Origin: Lentimonas sp002292345
Lineage (GTDB): Bacteria > Verrucomicrobiota > Verrucomicrobiia > Opitutales > Coraliomargaritaceae
Direction of reading: 5' to 3'
Assembly: GCA_964187655.1 (NCBI GenBank)
Contig: CAXLMP010000050.1
Location: 1 to 10,110, forward strand
Length of the DNA: 10,110 bases
Positions 1 to 7,332 of the stretch are shown here, piece after piece. The notes below the pieces were generated by a model. That model saw nothing but the letters and a program-made list of their open reading frames with translations. It had not been told where the DNA came from and did no database searches. A program made the position numbers and the translations under genes. Position 1 is the first letter of the stretch. Every line of letters starts with the position of its first letter.

Positions 1-3
1 GCC

Positions 4-1602
4 TTAGGGGTTTTTATTATCCGTGCGGAAAGGGATAGCTGGTAAACCATTCTTGTTGTAGAGATTGGCATTAGCCGGGTTGCCTCGGTAAGCATATCGC
101 ACCGCGGTGGGTTGAGCGACCGCTGCGCAACTGAGTTTGACGGTATTGCCCTCAATGGTTGCATCCGCCCAATGCCATACCTCGTCAGCGCCTGATATGG
201 CAAAGCTAGCGAGCTTTGCCTCTGGCGTAGCCACTACGGGATGGAAGGGATCTTTCCTCTTAGCTATCATGAGGCCATCGCCGCTATGATCATAATTGAT
301 AGACACGGTATTACCATCGACCTCCATGCTTTTAAAAGTCGGGCCAGTCACGGTGATGTCTCTTTTTGCATAAACATCTCGTAGAGCCCACAGAGCTAGG
401 CGCTTGCCGACCTCCTGCTTATTCTTCGGGTGAATATCCCTGTCGTTACCGATATCGATGGCGGAAGCCACGCCCGTGTGCGGCAATTCTTGGATGCGAT
501 CCTGAGCGACACGAAGGCGGGCAAAGCCGTCGCCACCTGCTGGATTAGTGGTATGGCCGTGAAACTGAGCCAGCTTCACTACGTAAAAGTATAATGGGAA
601 ATCATCAGGCTGCTGCCAGATTTCGCGCCAGCCTTGCACCAGTGCCTTTAGCTTGGGCAGATAGTGAATGCCTTCACCAGAGTTTGATTCACCTTGATAC
701 CAGATCGCCCCGCGGACGCCGAAACCAACAATGGGATGCACCATCGCATTATAAATTGAGCAGGGCTCATTATGACTTCTTGGTCCGGGACTAGTCGGCG
801 CCGGTGGGACATTGCGGCCCTCGCCGACAGCTTGCTGCACTGAAGCGCTCCATTGGCCTACTTGCTTTGCGTAATTGGACCACGCTGCTTTTCCTGCTTG
901 AGTTTCGATCAGTTGGGCATCGATTTTCTTGGAAAGTGTGGCAAGTTCAGGCTGCTTGCGAAATCCTACAGGAGGTGTCCACGGCTCTACCCGAGTGCCG
1001 CCCCAGTTAGTGCCAAGCAGACCGATGGGGACACCGCTTTGCTGGTGCAGATTGCGGCCAAAGTAATACCCGACAGCACTAAAGTTGGTTACAGATGTCG
1101 GATTGCAAGGCTGCCAAGATGTCGCAATACTCAATTGCTCTTGCGGAGCACTGGCAACGGTATGGCCTTGCACATTGAATAGCCTGATTTGCGGGTGGTT
1201 CGCCGCGGCGATTTCCTGTTGCGGGTTGTGTGACTGTTTAACGGACCACTCCATATTGGATTGCCCTGAGCAGATCCAGACATCTCCAATAAGGATATTA
1301 TTGTAAGTGATTGTCTCACCATCTGCACCGATGATGGTCATTTGTTGAGCGGTCGTATTAGCCGGCATGGGGCTTAGCTTCACCTGCCAGCGGCCATGCT
1401 GATTGGTCGTCGCCGTTTGTTGCTGACCAGCGAAATTTACGGTAACTGCTGCTCCCGGGGTATCCCATCCCCACACAGGGCTAGCAAGATCGCGTTGCAG
1501 CACCATGTGGCTACTAAAAATCTTAGCGGTAGTGAGTTTGGCTTGCACACAAGATGCGAGCGATAACAGACCGATTACGGTAAAATGAGTAAGCTTTTTC
1601 AT
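4..1602 (-). CDS. Sialate O-acetylesterase-like SGNH hydrolase (SASA family), exported
   Basis: This 532-residue protein should remove O-acetyl esters from sialic acids or other acetylated sugars outside the cytoplasm. Seen: a hydrophobic leader at residues 1-21, then a beta-rich domain (about 22-105). The SGNH core follows, with the nucleophile motif G-Q-S-N-M (Ser115), a W-G-G-T block at 200-203, W-Y-Q-G-E-S-N at 301-307, and D-I-H-P (Asp389, His391) as the likely catalytic acid/base pair. A C-terminal beta domain covers about 415-532. All family motifs are present and the length is normal, so it should be active. The leader also contains L-A-S-C at 15-18, a good lipobox, so it could be a lipoprotein anchored at Cys18 rather than cleaved after Ala21. 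No Shine-Dalgarno motif precedes the ATG. GC content is visibly lower than in the propeller genes. It is divergent from the propeller operon. The family also contains acetylesterases acting on plant polysaccharides, so the substrate is not settled. Confidence 0.92.
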   Translation of the reverse strand: MKKLTHFTVIGLLSLASCVQAKLTTAKIFSSHMVLQRDLASPVWGWDTPGAAVTVNFAGQQQTATTNQHGRWQVKLSPMPANTTAQQMTIIGADGETITYNNILIGDVWICSGQSNMEWSVKQSHNPQQEIAAANHPQIRLFNVQGHTVASAPQEQLSIATSWQPCNPTSVTNFSAVGYYFGRNLHQQSGVPIGLLGTNWGGTRVEPWTPPVGFRKQPELATLSKKIDAQLIETQAGKAAWSNYAKQVGQWSASVQQAVGEGRNVPPAPTSPGPRSHNEPCSIYNAMVHPIVGFGVRGAIWYQGESNSGEGIHYLPKLKALVQGWREIWQQPDDFPLYFYVVKLAQFHGHTTNPAGGDGFARLRVAQDRIQELPHTGVASAIDIGNDRDIHPKNKQEVGKRLALWALRDVYAKRDITVTGPTFKSMEVDGNTVSINYDHSGDGLMIAKRKDPFHPVVATPEAKLASFAISGADEVWHWADATIEGNTVKLSCAAVAQPTAVRYAYRGNPANANLYNKNGLPAIPFRTDNKNP

Positions 1603-1951
1603 GAAGTTAGGCCCATCAAATTAACCAACCCAGACTTACTGTAAAGGATGCACTTAGCTGCTGCTTTATTTTTGCACAATCGCTACGAAAGATGCAGGCT
1701 TCTTTTAATCGCGGCTAAAATACGTCGGTCGCGCTAGACCTCGGGCTGAGGTTCAATTCTATAGTTTAACACTTAATGGATCATTGGTCCTCGAATAAGC
1801 ACATAACTCAGAGACCTGTTAACAATATACAATACATGATTGCATTTGTCCGGGCTTTTCAAACAACTAAAGGTACTGGTGACTGCCGAGAATGCATCCC
1901 GAAATGCATCAAATTAAACAGACCTGCCGCATTCTAAACCACATTGAAACT
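1603..1951. other. Divergent intergenic region, AT-rich, no clear promoter
   Basis: This gap separates the start codons of the esterase (minus strand) and the first propeller gene (plus strand), so promoters for both should lie here. Hand counts give about 38% GC at 1621-1680 and 37% at 1801-1860, against 57-70% in sampled lines of the flanking genes. AT-rich patches at 1751-1780 and 1819-1845 are the likeliest promoter areas. I found no convincing -35/-10 pair with correct spacing on either strand. Small imperfect inverted repeats occur at 1727-1740 and 1738-1752, but they are too short to call. No short ORF with a credible ribosome binding site was seen. Confidence 0.6.
1891..1910. repeat. 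Direct repeat AATGCATC, two copies 12 bp apart
   Basis: The octamer AATGCATC occurs at 1891-1898 and 1903-1910, each copy containing the palindrome ATGCAT. It lies 42-61 bp upstream of the chosen ATG at 1952. Spacing of about one helical turn would fit a regulator binding side by side, but two short copies can also arise by chance. If translation starts at 1892 instead, the repeat would be coding and meaningless as an operator. Confidence 0.25.
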
Positions 1952-4192
1952 ATGTCTGCCCTACGCTACTTCATCCTTCCCCTACTAATAGCAACCCTAG
2001 CCATGCCAGCTGGGGCAGTCGAACCCACCAGCCACGACGCCGACATCGATCGTGTAAGGTTAGCGATCAAGACTGTGCCGACGACCGCCGAAACCTACCG
2101 TGAGCGCTCAGTTTTGATGTTTCTATGGCTGACCTCCTTACAGCAACAAGGCGCTGACACACATCCGTTCTTCGATATTGATAAGAAATATATTCAATTC
2201 CAGAACGCGGTCCTCGGCCGACAGGGTGCGGCGCGCGAGGAGGCCCTGCACGAGATGAGCCAGACCATCGACGAGGGCTTCGCCAAGTTGGAGGAAATTC
2301 AAGCTAAGCTGCAGCAGGACGGCACGATCTATAAAGCCTTCACCGCCGACCCCGCGACGGCTCCAACCGGTGGCGACATGGACGCGAATTGGCCGATGTT
2401 TCAGGGCAACAAGCACAATACGGGCTACACCAAAGCACCGGGACCGAAGACAGGAGAGCTCGCTTGGAAATTTCCGGTCGGTCTGGGCTGGTATGCCCGC
2501 CCAAGCGTCGAGGGCAACCGGGTCTACGTCGCATCACCCGGCATGCACACCACTAGTCTGTGCCTCGATTTGGAGACCGGAAAAGACATCTGGAAGTCCA
2601 CCCAAACGCATCCGCTTTTCGGCATCTACAAATACCCCGCGATCATGTCCTCGCCGGTAATTTTGGAGGACAAGATCATCCTACGTGAGGTCAACAGCCA
2701 CGGCGGCAACGAAGGCCAGGCACGGAACCTCGTTTACCTCGACAAGAAAACTGGCAAGACCCTCGCGCGTAAATTCGCGGGGCACATCGACTACCGCACG
2801 CAGGTCGCTCCAGTGGCCAGCAACGGAAAATACACGGTCTATCCTTTCGGGGTTCACGACATCTACGGTTACCCAGCGGTCTGTCAGAACTTCAACCGCC
2901 TGATCTGCGCGGATGTGGATAACAACCGCAGGCTCTGGGACTTTAACGTTGGCGATATTGATGCCCTAGCGGAACCGGTGATGACGGAAGAGCGCGTGTT
3001 GCAGGGCACCACTGAGGGCTACCTCTATTCGCTGAATCTGGCGGGCACGAAGCATTCATTGGTCGCATGGAAATTCCACGCAGAGGGCGCGGTGAATACG
3101 GCTGTGACCGTGGCAGATGGTAAGGTTTATTTCGGATCGAATGGTGGCGTGTTCTACGGCCTTAAGGAATCCGACGGCTCGCTCGTCTGGGAAACCCGTA
3201 TCGATCCGGTCGAAAACGGCGCGCGCAAGCAGTTCAGCGTGCCGCTAGTGCTCGATGGGAAGTTGTATTTCGGCGGGGCGAACAAGCAGGTCTATTGCCT
3301 CGACGCCAAATCCGGAGAAATAGAGTGGCAGACGAAATTGTCTGATTGGATCCGCTCCAAGCCGGCGATGACTTCGAAAGGACTAATGGTAGCCAGTGTG
3401 GATGGAAAGATCGCCTGCCTCGGCAAGGCGGATGGCAGGATCCAATGGAGTAAAACCTTCTCCACCCACCAGATCTACTCCGACTTGGTCAGCGCTGGGG
3501 ATTCAGTATTGGTGAGCGACAGCGACCTATGGCTACGCCACATCGATGCCTCGGGGGATGTCCTCTGGAAACGCAGCCTGCTGAACGCCTACGAAAACGA
3601 AGCAGGTCAGCGCATCTTTACTGATGTTCTATCTGGCGGCACTTACTACCAGTCTAAGCCAACCGCTGCGGATGGCAAAGTCTATTTCGGGAATGCGGCG
3701 GGATTCCTTTTCGGCGTTGATGCGGACACGGGTAAGGAGATTTGGAAATTCGAAATGGGCGGTGCTATTTCGGTGGGTCCTGCCTTTGGTGAAGGTAAAA
3801 TCTTTGCCGGTCAGCAAGGCGGCGAGCGTTTCTTCTATTGTGTCGATGCGGCCACATCTTTGCCGGTCAGCAAGGCGGCGAGCGTTTCTTCTATTGTGTC
3901 GATGCGGCCACAGGCGAGCTGCTTTGGAAACAGACAGTGCCCGGTGGCTGGGTGTGGGGATCTGCGGCCTACGACGACGGGATGGTCTATGTCCCGACCG
4001 TCAACGGATACGCCGTCTGTCTCGATGCGAAAACCGGACACATCGTATGGATGTATCCGACCGCCAAATCCGTACCTGCGGAACCCGCCATCGACGGCGA
4101 TCTGGTCTACTTCGGTTCATGGAGCGGCTCGCTGTATGCCTTCGACAAGAAGACCGGCGAGATCGCCTGGAAGGCGAACGGCATCGAATTAG
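1952..4192 (+). CDS. 5' fragment of the broken propeller gene (as translated)
   Basis: Translation from 1952 as the sequence stands gives 746 residues (766 if it starts at 1892). The first 635 are native: leader, helical N-terminal domain, and blades up to the motif C-V-D-A-A-T ending at 3856. From 3857 the second repeat copy is read in the wrong frame, and about 111 unrelated residues follow, rich in Arg, Pro and Ser, ending at a TAA at 4190-4192. The tail has no blade motif, which is what out-of-frame GC-rich coding DNA looks like. Such a product would lack the last four or five blades and probably could not close its propeller. Confidence 0.7.
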   Translation: MSALRYFILPLLIATLAMPAGAVEPTSHDADIDRVRLAIKTVPTTAETYRERSVLMFLWLTSLQQQGADTHPFFDIDKKYIQFQNAVLGRQGAAREEALHEMSQTIDEGFAKLEEIQAKLQQDGTIYKAFTADPATAPTGGDMDANWPMFQGNKHNTGYTKAPGPKTGELAWKFPVGLGWYARPSVEGNRVYVASPGMHTTSLCLDLETGKDIWKSTQTHPLFGIYKYPAIMSSPVILEDKIILREVNSHGGNEGQARNLVYLDKKTGKTLARKFAGHIDYRTQVAPVASNGKYTVYPFGVHDIYGYPAVCQNFNRLICADVDNNRRLWDFNVGDIDALAEPVMTEERVLQGTTEGYLYSLNLAGTKHSLVAWKFHAEGAVNTAVTVADGKVYFGSNGGVFYGLKESDGSLVWETRIDPVENGARKQFSVPLVLDGKLYFGGANKQVYCLDAKSGEIEWQTKLSDWIRSKPAMTSKGLMVASVDGKIACLGKADGRIQWSKTFSTHQIYSDLVSAGDSVLVSDSDLWLRHIDASGDVLWKRSLLNAYENEAGQRIFTDVLSGGTYYQSKPTAADGKVYFGNAAGFLFGVDADTGKEIWKFEMGGAISVGPAFGEGKIFAGQQGGERFFYCVDAATSLPVSKAASVSSIVSMRPQASCFGNRQCPVAGCGDLRPTTTGWSMSRPSTDTPSVSMRKPDTSYGCIRPPNPYLRNPPSTAIWSTSVHGAARCMPSTRRPARSPGRRTASN
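3800..3912 (+). repeat. Exact 56-bp tandem duplication inside a coding region
   Basis: Bases 3801-3856 are repeated without a mismatch at 3857-3912, and the preceding A (3800 and 3856) also matches, giving a 57-bp identity at period 56. Since 56 is 18 codons plus two bases, the second copy shifts the frame. The unit encodes the stretch F-A-G-Q-Q-G-G-E-R-F-F-Y-C-V-D. The neighbouring paralogue has its counterpart once only (F-F-G-Q-Q-G-G...L-Y-C-V), so one copy is the ancestral state. Perfect identity implies a very recent event or an artefact of sequencing or assembly. Confidence 0.97.
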
Positions 4193-4683
4193 ATTCAGGA
4201 ACCCTGATCGCCTACGAGGGTAAAATTTACGTTCCGCACCATTCGAACGTCTACATGAGTTTCGACGCAAAAACCGGGGAGATCCTGAGCGAAGGAAACA
4301 AGAATCCACAGCACACCGGGAACTTCTCTAACTTCAACGCCACCCCCGCCTTCTTTAAGAACCGCGCCTACTATACAGCGCGCGTCGGTGTCGGCCTTCG
4401 GGGAGTACCAACCGCATCCCGCGTGTATTGCGTCGATTCCGAATCCGCCAAGATCCTCTGGACCTTCCCCGACGGCGGCGGGCTTTCCGCACCGGCGATT
4501 GCCAGCGACCGCGTCTACATCGGTTCTGGGAACACACCGTTCTTCTACTGCCTCGACGCCTTCACCGGCAAACCGCTGTGGATCTACAAGTTCGATCAAC
4601 GCGTCGAGGAGTCGACACTCTGTATCTACCGCGACAAAGTCTTCGTTCTCGCCGGAGATGGTTACGTCCACGCGCTAAAATAA
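3838..4683 (+). CDS. 3' fragment of the broken propeller gene
   Basis: This frame holds the C-terminal third of the propeller protein. Native sequence resumes within the second repeat copy and runs through blade motifs C-V-D-A-A-T-G-E-L-L-W, C-L-D-A-K-T-G-H-I-V-W, A-F-D-K-K-T-G-E-I-A-W, S-F-D-A-K-T-G-E-I-L, C-V-D-S-E-S-A-K-I-L-W and C-L-D-A-F-T-G-K-P-L-W to a TAA at 4681-4683. The ATG at 3838 lies inside the duplicated unit and has no ribosome binding site or signal peptide, so this is unlikely to be translated as an independent protein. It is listed because gene finders will probably report it as a separate 281-residue protein. The frame has kept clean coding character, which shows that the break is recent. 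Confidence 0.6.
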   Translation: MCRCGHIFAGQQGGERFFYCVDAATGELLWKQTVPGGWVWGSAAYDDGMVYVPTVNGYAVCLDAKTGHIVWMYPTAKSVPAEPAIDGDLVYFGSWSGSLYAFDKKTGEIAWKANGIELDSGTLIAYEGKIYVPHHSNVYMSFDAKTGEILSEGNKNPQHTGNFSNFNATPAFFKNRAYYTARVGVGLRGVPTASRVYCVDSESAKILWTFPDGGGLSAPAIASDRVYIGSGNTPFFYCLDAFTGKPLWIYKFDQRVEESTLCIYRDKVFVLAGDGYVHALK

Positions 4684-4689
4684 AAAACT

Positions 4690-7323
4690 ATGAGTTGTCC
4701 GACATCTTTCTGCCGTGCTTTTATACTAGTTGCAGCGGTCTTGCTCTCGTCGTTTTCCGCACTGAAAGGTGAGGAGGCATTGGTTGCCACCGGCATTGCC
4801 GAAATCGACTACATGCGCAGGGATTTTGTCGCCAACCCCACCACCCCGGAAAACGCCTCTCGCCGTCACGCACTGATTTTCTCCTGGGTGCGACTGCTGG
4901 TGCATCGCGGGGTGGACATGACGGATTTTCATGCTGCTTGTAGTCAGTTCTCTAAGTGGGGACCGATCAATCCATCGCGCTATAAAGCGATGCAAAGCGC
5001 CTTCCAAGCGCTGGATAAAATCCAGTCCAAACCGAACTTCATCGAGGAAGTGCGCGGCACCCGCGAAAAGCCATCATCCAGCAAGACGGACTGGCCGGTG
5101 TTCGGCGGCAACCTCGAGCAATCTGGGCTCTCGCCGGATGCAGGCCCGCGCACTGGCGAGGTCGCGTGGAAGTTCCCGATCGGCATGTCGTGGTATGCAT
5201 CGGCCGCGGTCGAGGACGGACATGTTTACATCGCCTCGCCGGGCGTGACCACCTTGGCCTATTGCCTCGATGAGAAAACCGGCAAGGTGATCTGGACCAC
5301 GCCGCAGGATGGCTTGCAGATCTACTCCGCACCACGCGCCAGCTCGACGCCGGTCATCCAGCAGGATCACATCGTCCTCCGCGGCAGCAGCGGCAGTTGG
5401 GAGTATGTGGAAAAGGACAAACACGTTTTCTACATCGACAAAAAGAGCGGCAAGGTCACGCGCCAGCTGGATGCGGATCGCGTGGATTACCGGCGCGGTT
5501 GTGCGCCGATTTCGGGAAATAGCGACTATCTCGTCTATCCGTACGGACGGCTCGATCTCCGTGGCGCCCCCGCGTTTTATGAGATGCAGGACACCGTCGT
5601 CGTTCGCAAAGCCGGCGGCGAGCCATGCTGGACGATGCGGGTCGGCGACCTATTCGGTGACCCCGTGATCGCCGGCGAACACGTCTTCGCTCCGACGGAT
5701 GACGGCATCCTGCACGCCTTGAATCTGACTGGGCCGCAACGCGTCGCCTGGGCTTACGACGCCGGATCACCGCTGCGTATGACGCCAGTGGCCGATGGCA
5801 CAACTGTCTACGTCGGTGCGCAGGACGGCACGCTTCACGCCCTCAATATTTCCGACGGCTCGGTGCGCTGGAAGCTCAAGCTCAACGGTGGCGAAACCCG
5901 CGCCCAGCAACTGTTTTCTCCACCCACTCTGCACGAAGGCAAACTCTACCTCGGCTCCGCCACCTGCGAACTTTACTGCATTGATACTAACAGCGGAGCC
6001 CTCACGTGGCAGGCCACCACCAGCGATTGGATCCGGTCGCGACCAATCGTCGTCGCGGATACGGTCTTTGCGGCAGGTCTCGATGGCATGGTCACCGCCT
6101 TTAATTTGCAGGGTCAACAACGCTGGTCCGCAGCGGCGGGACACCACTCGATCTTCGCCGACCTGACTGGCAGCGAAAACGGAATCCTCGTCAGCAGCTC
6201 CGAGTTGTTTCTCTATTCCCTCGATCTCGCCACCGGCAAGCAACAATGGAAACACAGCCTACTGCAATGCATCTACGAAGACGGCCGGCGCATTCTGGCT
6301 GATGTCGTCGCCGCGGGTGGCGATTACCAATCGCCACCAACCGTCAGCCAGGGCAAGGTCTTCGTCGGCGGCCCGGATCGGTTCGTTCGGGCGATGGACA
6401 CGCAGAGCGGCAAAGAGATCTGGCGCTACGAAACTTCTGGACAGGTATCCGGCGCACCAACCGTGCACGACGGTCGCGTGTTCTTCGGTCAGCAAGGTGG
6501 CAATGATGATCTTTATTGCGTGAGCGAAACCGACGGCGCGCCACTCTGGACCGCACAACCTGGTTGGGTCTGGACCACCTCCACCCCCAACGACGGGCGC
6601 CTCTACACCGGCACCGTCGACGGCAAGATCTTCGCGCTGTCTACCGAGGATGGCAGCACCCTATGGATGCGCCCCACCAATGGCGGCATTTATCCAGCCC
6701 CCGCGGTCGGCAAAGGCCTGGTTTATACCGGCTCATGGGACGGCTACTACTACGCGCTCGACGAACAAACCGGGCGGACCGTTTGGGCCTACGCCAAGGA
6801 AGGCATCGATTACCGCTGGGGCGGTGGGCCCGACTCGGCCGCCGCCATTTTATGGAAAGGCAATCTACTCGGCCGCATTGTGCCCAATACCCTGGTGGCA
6901 CTGGACCAGGACACGGGCAAAGAAAAATGGCGGTTCAACGATCCGACCCGACCCAAAAAAGGAATGAACGCCACCGCCTCCGCGTCCGGTAACAATGTCT
7001 TTATTTCGACCACGATCGATCACGACGGCATGCCTTGCGGCGCGCGTTTATTCTGCCTCGACGACCAGACCGGCAAGATCAATTGGCACTACACCGGCGC
7101 CGGTGGTTGGACCGGCTCGGCTTGCACGCCGGACAGCGTGATTTGTGGTTCCTCTACCGATGTCTTCATCAGCTGCCTAGCCACCGAACCGAACCCCGAT
7201 GGAACTCCAAACTTACTCTGGCGCACCCGTGTGGACGGCATCTTCCACGAGTCCATTCCTGCGATCCACGGCGACCGCGCTTTCATCCTTTGTGCGGACG
7301 GCTATCTCTATGCTTTCGAGTAA
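4690..7323 (+). CDS. Secreted PQQ-like beta-propeller repeat protein with helical N-terminal domain (intact paralogue)
   Basis: This is an 877-residue exported protein of unknown function. Seen: a hydrophobic leader (about 1-27); a helical domain (about 30-123) sharing P-T-T-x-E, R...L-x-F-x-W, and G-x-D...F with the upstream paralogue; W-P-V-F-G-G-N at 135; then about 13 blade motifs such as C-L-D-E-K-T-G-K-V-I-W and A-L-D-E-Q-T-G-R-T-V-W, too many for a single 7- or 8-bladed propeller. Motifs shared with the paralogue beyond the blade consensus include S-D-W-I-R-S, D-Y-R...A-P, Y-Q-S-x-P-T and G-W-V-W. The start is 6 bp after the upstream stop, so the two genes are surely co-transcribed. 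An A-rich leader (TAAAAAACT) precedes the ATG and no Shine-Dalgarno motif is visible. No vicinal cysteines, heme site or catalytic motif was seen, so it is not called a dehydrogenase. GC is high (68-70% in sampled lines). The paralogues are clearly diverged, so the gene duplication is old. Confidence 0.9.
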   Translation: MSCPTSFCRAFILVAAVLLSSFSALKGEEALVATGIAEIDYMRRDFVANPTTPENASRRHALIFSWVRLLVHRGVDMTDFHAACSQFSKWGPINPSRYKAMQSAFQALDKIQSKPNFIEEVRGTREKPSSSKTDWPVFGGNLEQSGLSPDAGPRTGEVAWKFPIGMSWYASAAVEDGHVYIASPGVTTLAYCLDEKTGKVIWTTPQDGLQIYSAPRASSTPVIQQDHIVLRGSSGSWEYVEKDKHVFYIDKKSGKVTRQLDADRVDYRRGCAPISGNSDYLVYPYGRLDLRGAPAFYEMQDTVVVRKAGGEPCWTMRVGDLFGDPVIAGEHVFAPTDDGILHALNLTGPQRVAWAYDAGSPLRMTPVADGTTVYVGAQDGTLHALNISDGSVRWKLKLNGGETRAQQLFSPPTLHEGKLYLGSATCELYCIDTNSGALTWQATTSDWIRSRPIVVADTVFAAGLDGMVTAFNLQGQQRWSAAAGHHSIFADLTGSENGILVSSSELFLYSLDLATGKQQWKHSLLQCIYEDGRRILADVVAAGGDYQSPPTVSQGKVFVGGPDRFVRAMDTQSGKEIWRYETSGQVSGAPTVHDGRVFFGQQGGNDDLYCVSETDGAPLWTAQPGWVWTTSTPNDGRLYTGTVDGKIFALSTEDGSTLWMRPTNGGIYPAPAVGKGLVYTGSWDGYYYALDEQTGRTVWAYAKEGIDYRWGGGPDSAAAILWKGNLLGRIVPNTLVALDQDTGKEKWRFNDPTRPKKGMNATASASGNNVFISTTIDHDGMPCGARLFCLDDQTGKINWHYTGAGGWTGSACTPDSVICGSSTDVFISCLATEPNPDGTPNLLWRTRVDGIFHESIPAIHGDRAFILCADGYLYAFE

Positions 7324-7332
7324 GCGCTGCTA

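Larger units (their letters stand above)
1952..4683 (+). pseudogene. PQQ-like beta-propeller protein, frame broken by 56-bp tandem duplication
   Basis: This is one ancestral gene, now in two frames. With one copy of the duplication at 3800-3912 removed, it encodes 891 residues and aligns along its length with the 877-residue product of the next gene. Order of parts: signal peptide (about 1-22), a helical domain of about 100 residues (25-122) with a P-T-T...R...F-x-W...G-x-D pattern, a W-P-M-F-Q-G-N entry motif at 147, then about 13 PQQ-like blade motifs (type C-L-D-x-x-T-G-K-x-x-W). The start at 1952 was chosen because the hydrophobic leader begins there; in-frame ATGs at 1892 and 1904 would add a charged extension of 16-20 residues ahead of it. 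There is no Shine-Dalgarno motif. No vicinal Cys pair typical of PQQ alcohol dehydrogenases was seen, so an enzyme is not assumed. Its cellular role is unknown; BamB-like scaffold or carbohydrate-binding roles are possible. An assembly error is the main alternative to a real mutation. Confidence 0.85.

Noticed and set aside
1727..1752. Overlapping small inverted repeats (GGTC/GACC and ACCTC/GAGGT) sharing the GACC arm, resembling an attenuator
   Set aside because: Stems are only 4-6 bp, there is no T-run, no leader peptide and no known riboswitch core; chance is likely.
3800..3912. Programmed translational bypass over 56 nt, like the 50-nt hop of phage T4 gene 60
   Set aside because: There is no sign of the required take-off stop codon and hairpin, and an exact tandem duplication explains the structure more simply.
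4195..4671. Minus-strand open frame of 158 codons opposite the 3' propeller fragment
   Set aside because: Antisense shadow with no start signal or domain, lying over conserved blade motifs.
5767..6255. Minus-strand open frame of 162 codons inside the second propeller gene
   Set aside because: GC-rich antisense shadow; the plus strand carries continuous blade motifs across it.
1952..7323. PQQ-dependent alcohol or glucose dehydrogenase
   Set aside because: The blade motif alone does not show PQQ binding. No vicinal Cys pair, heme c motif or cofactor-binding set was seen.
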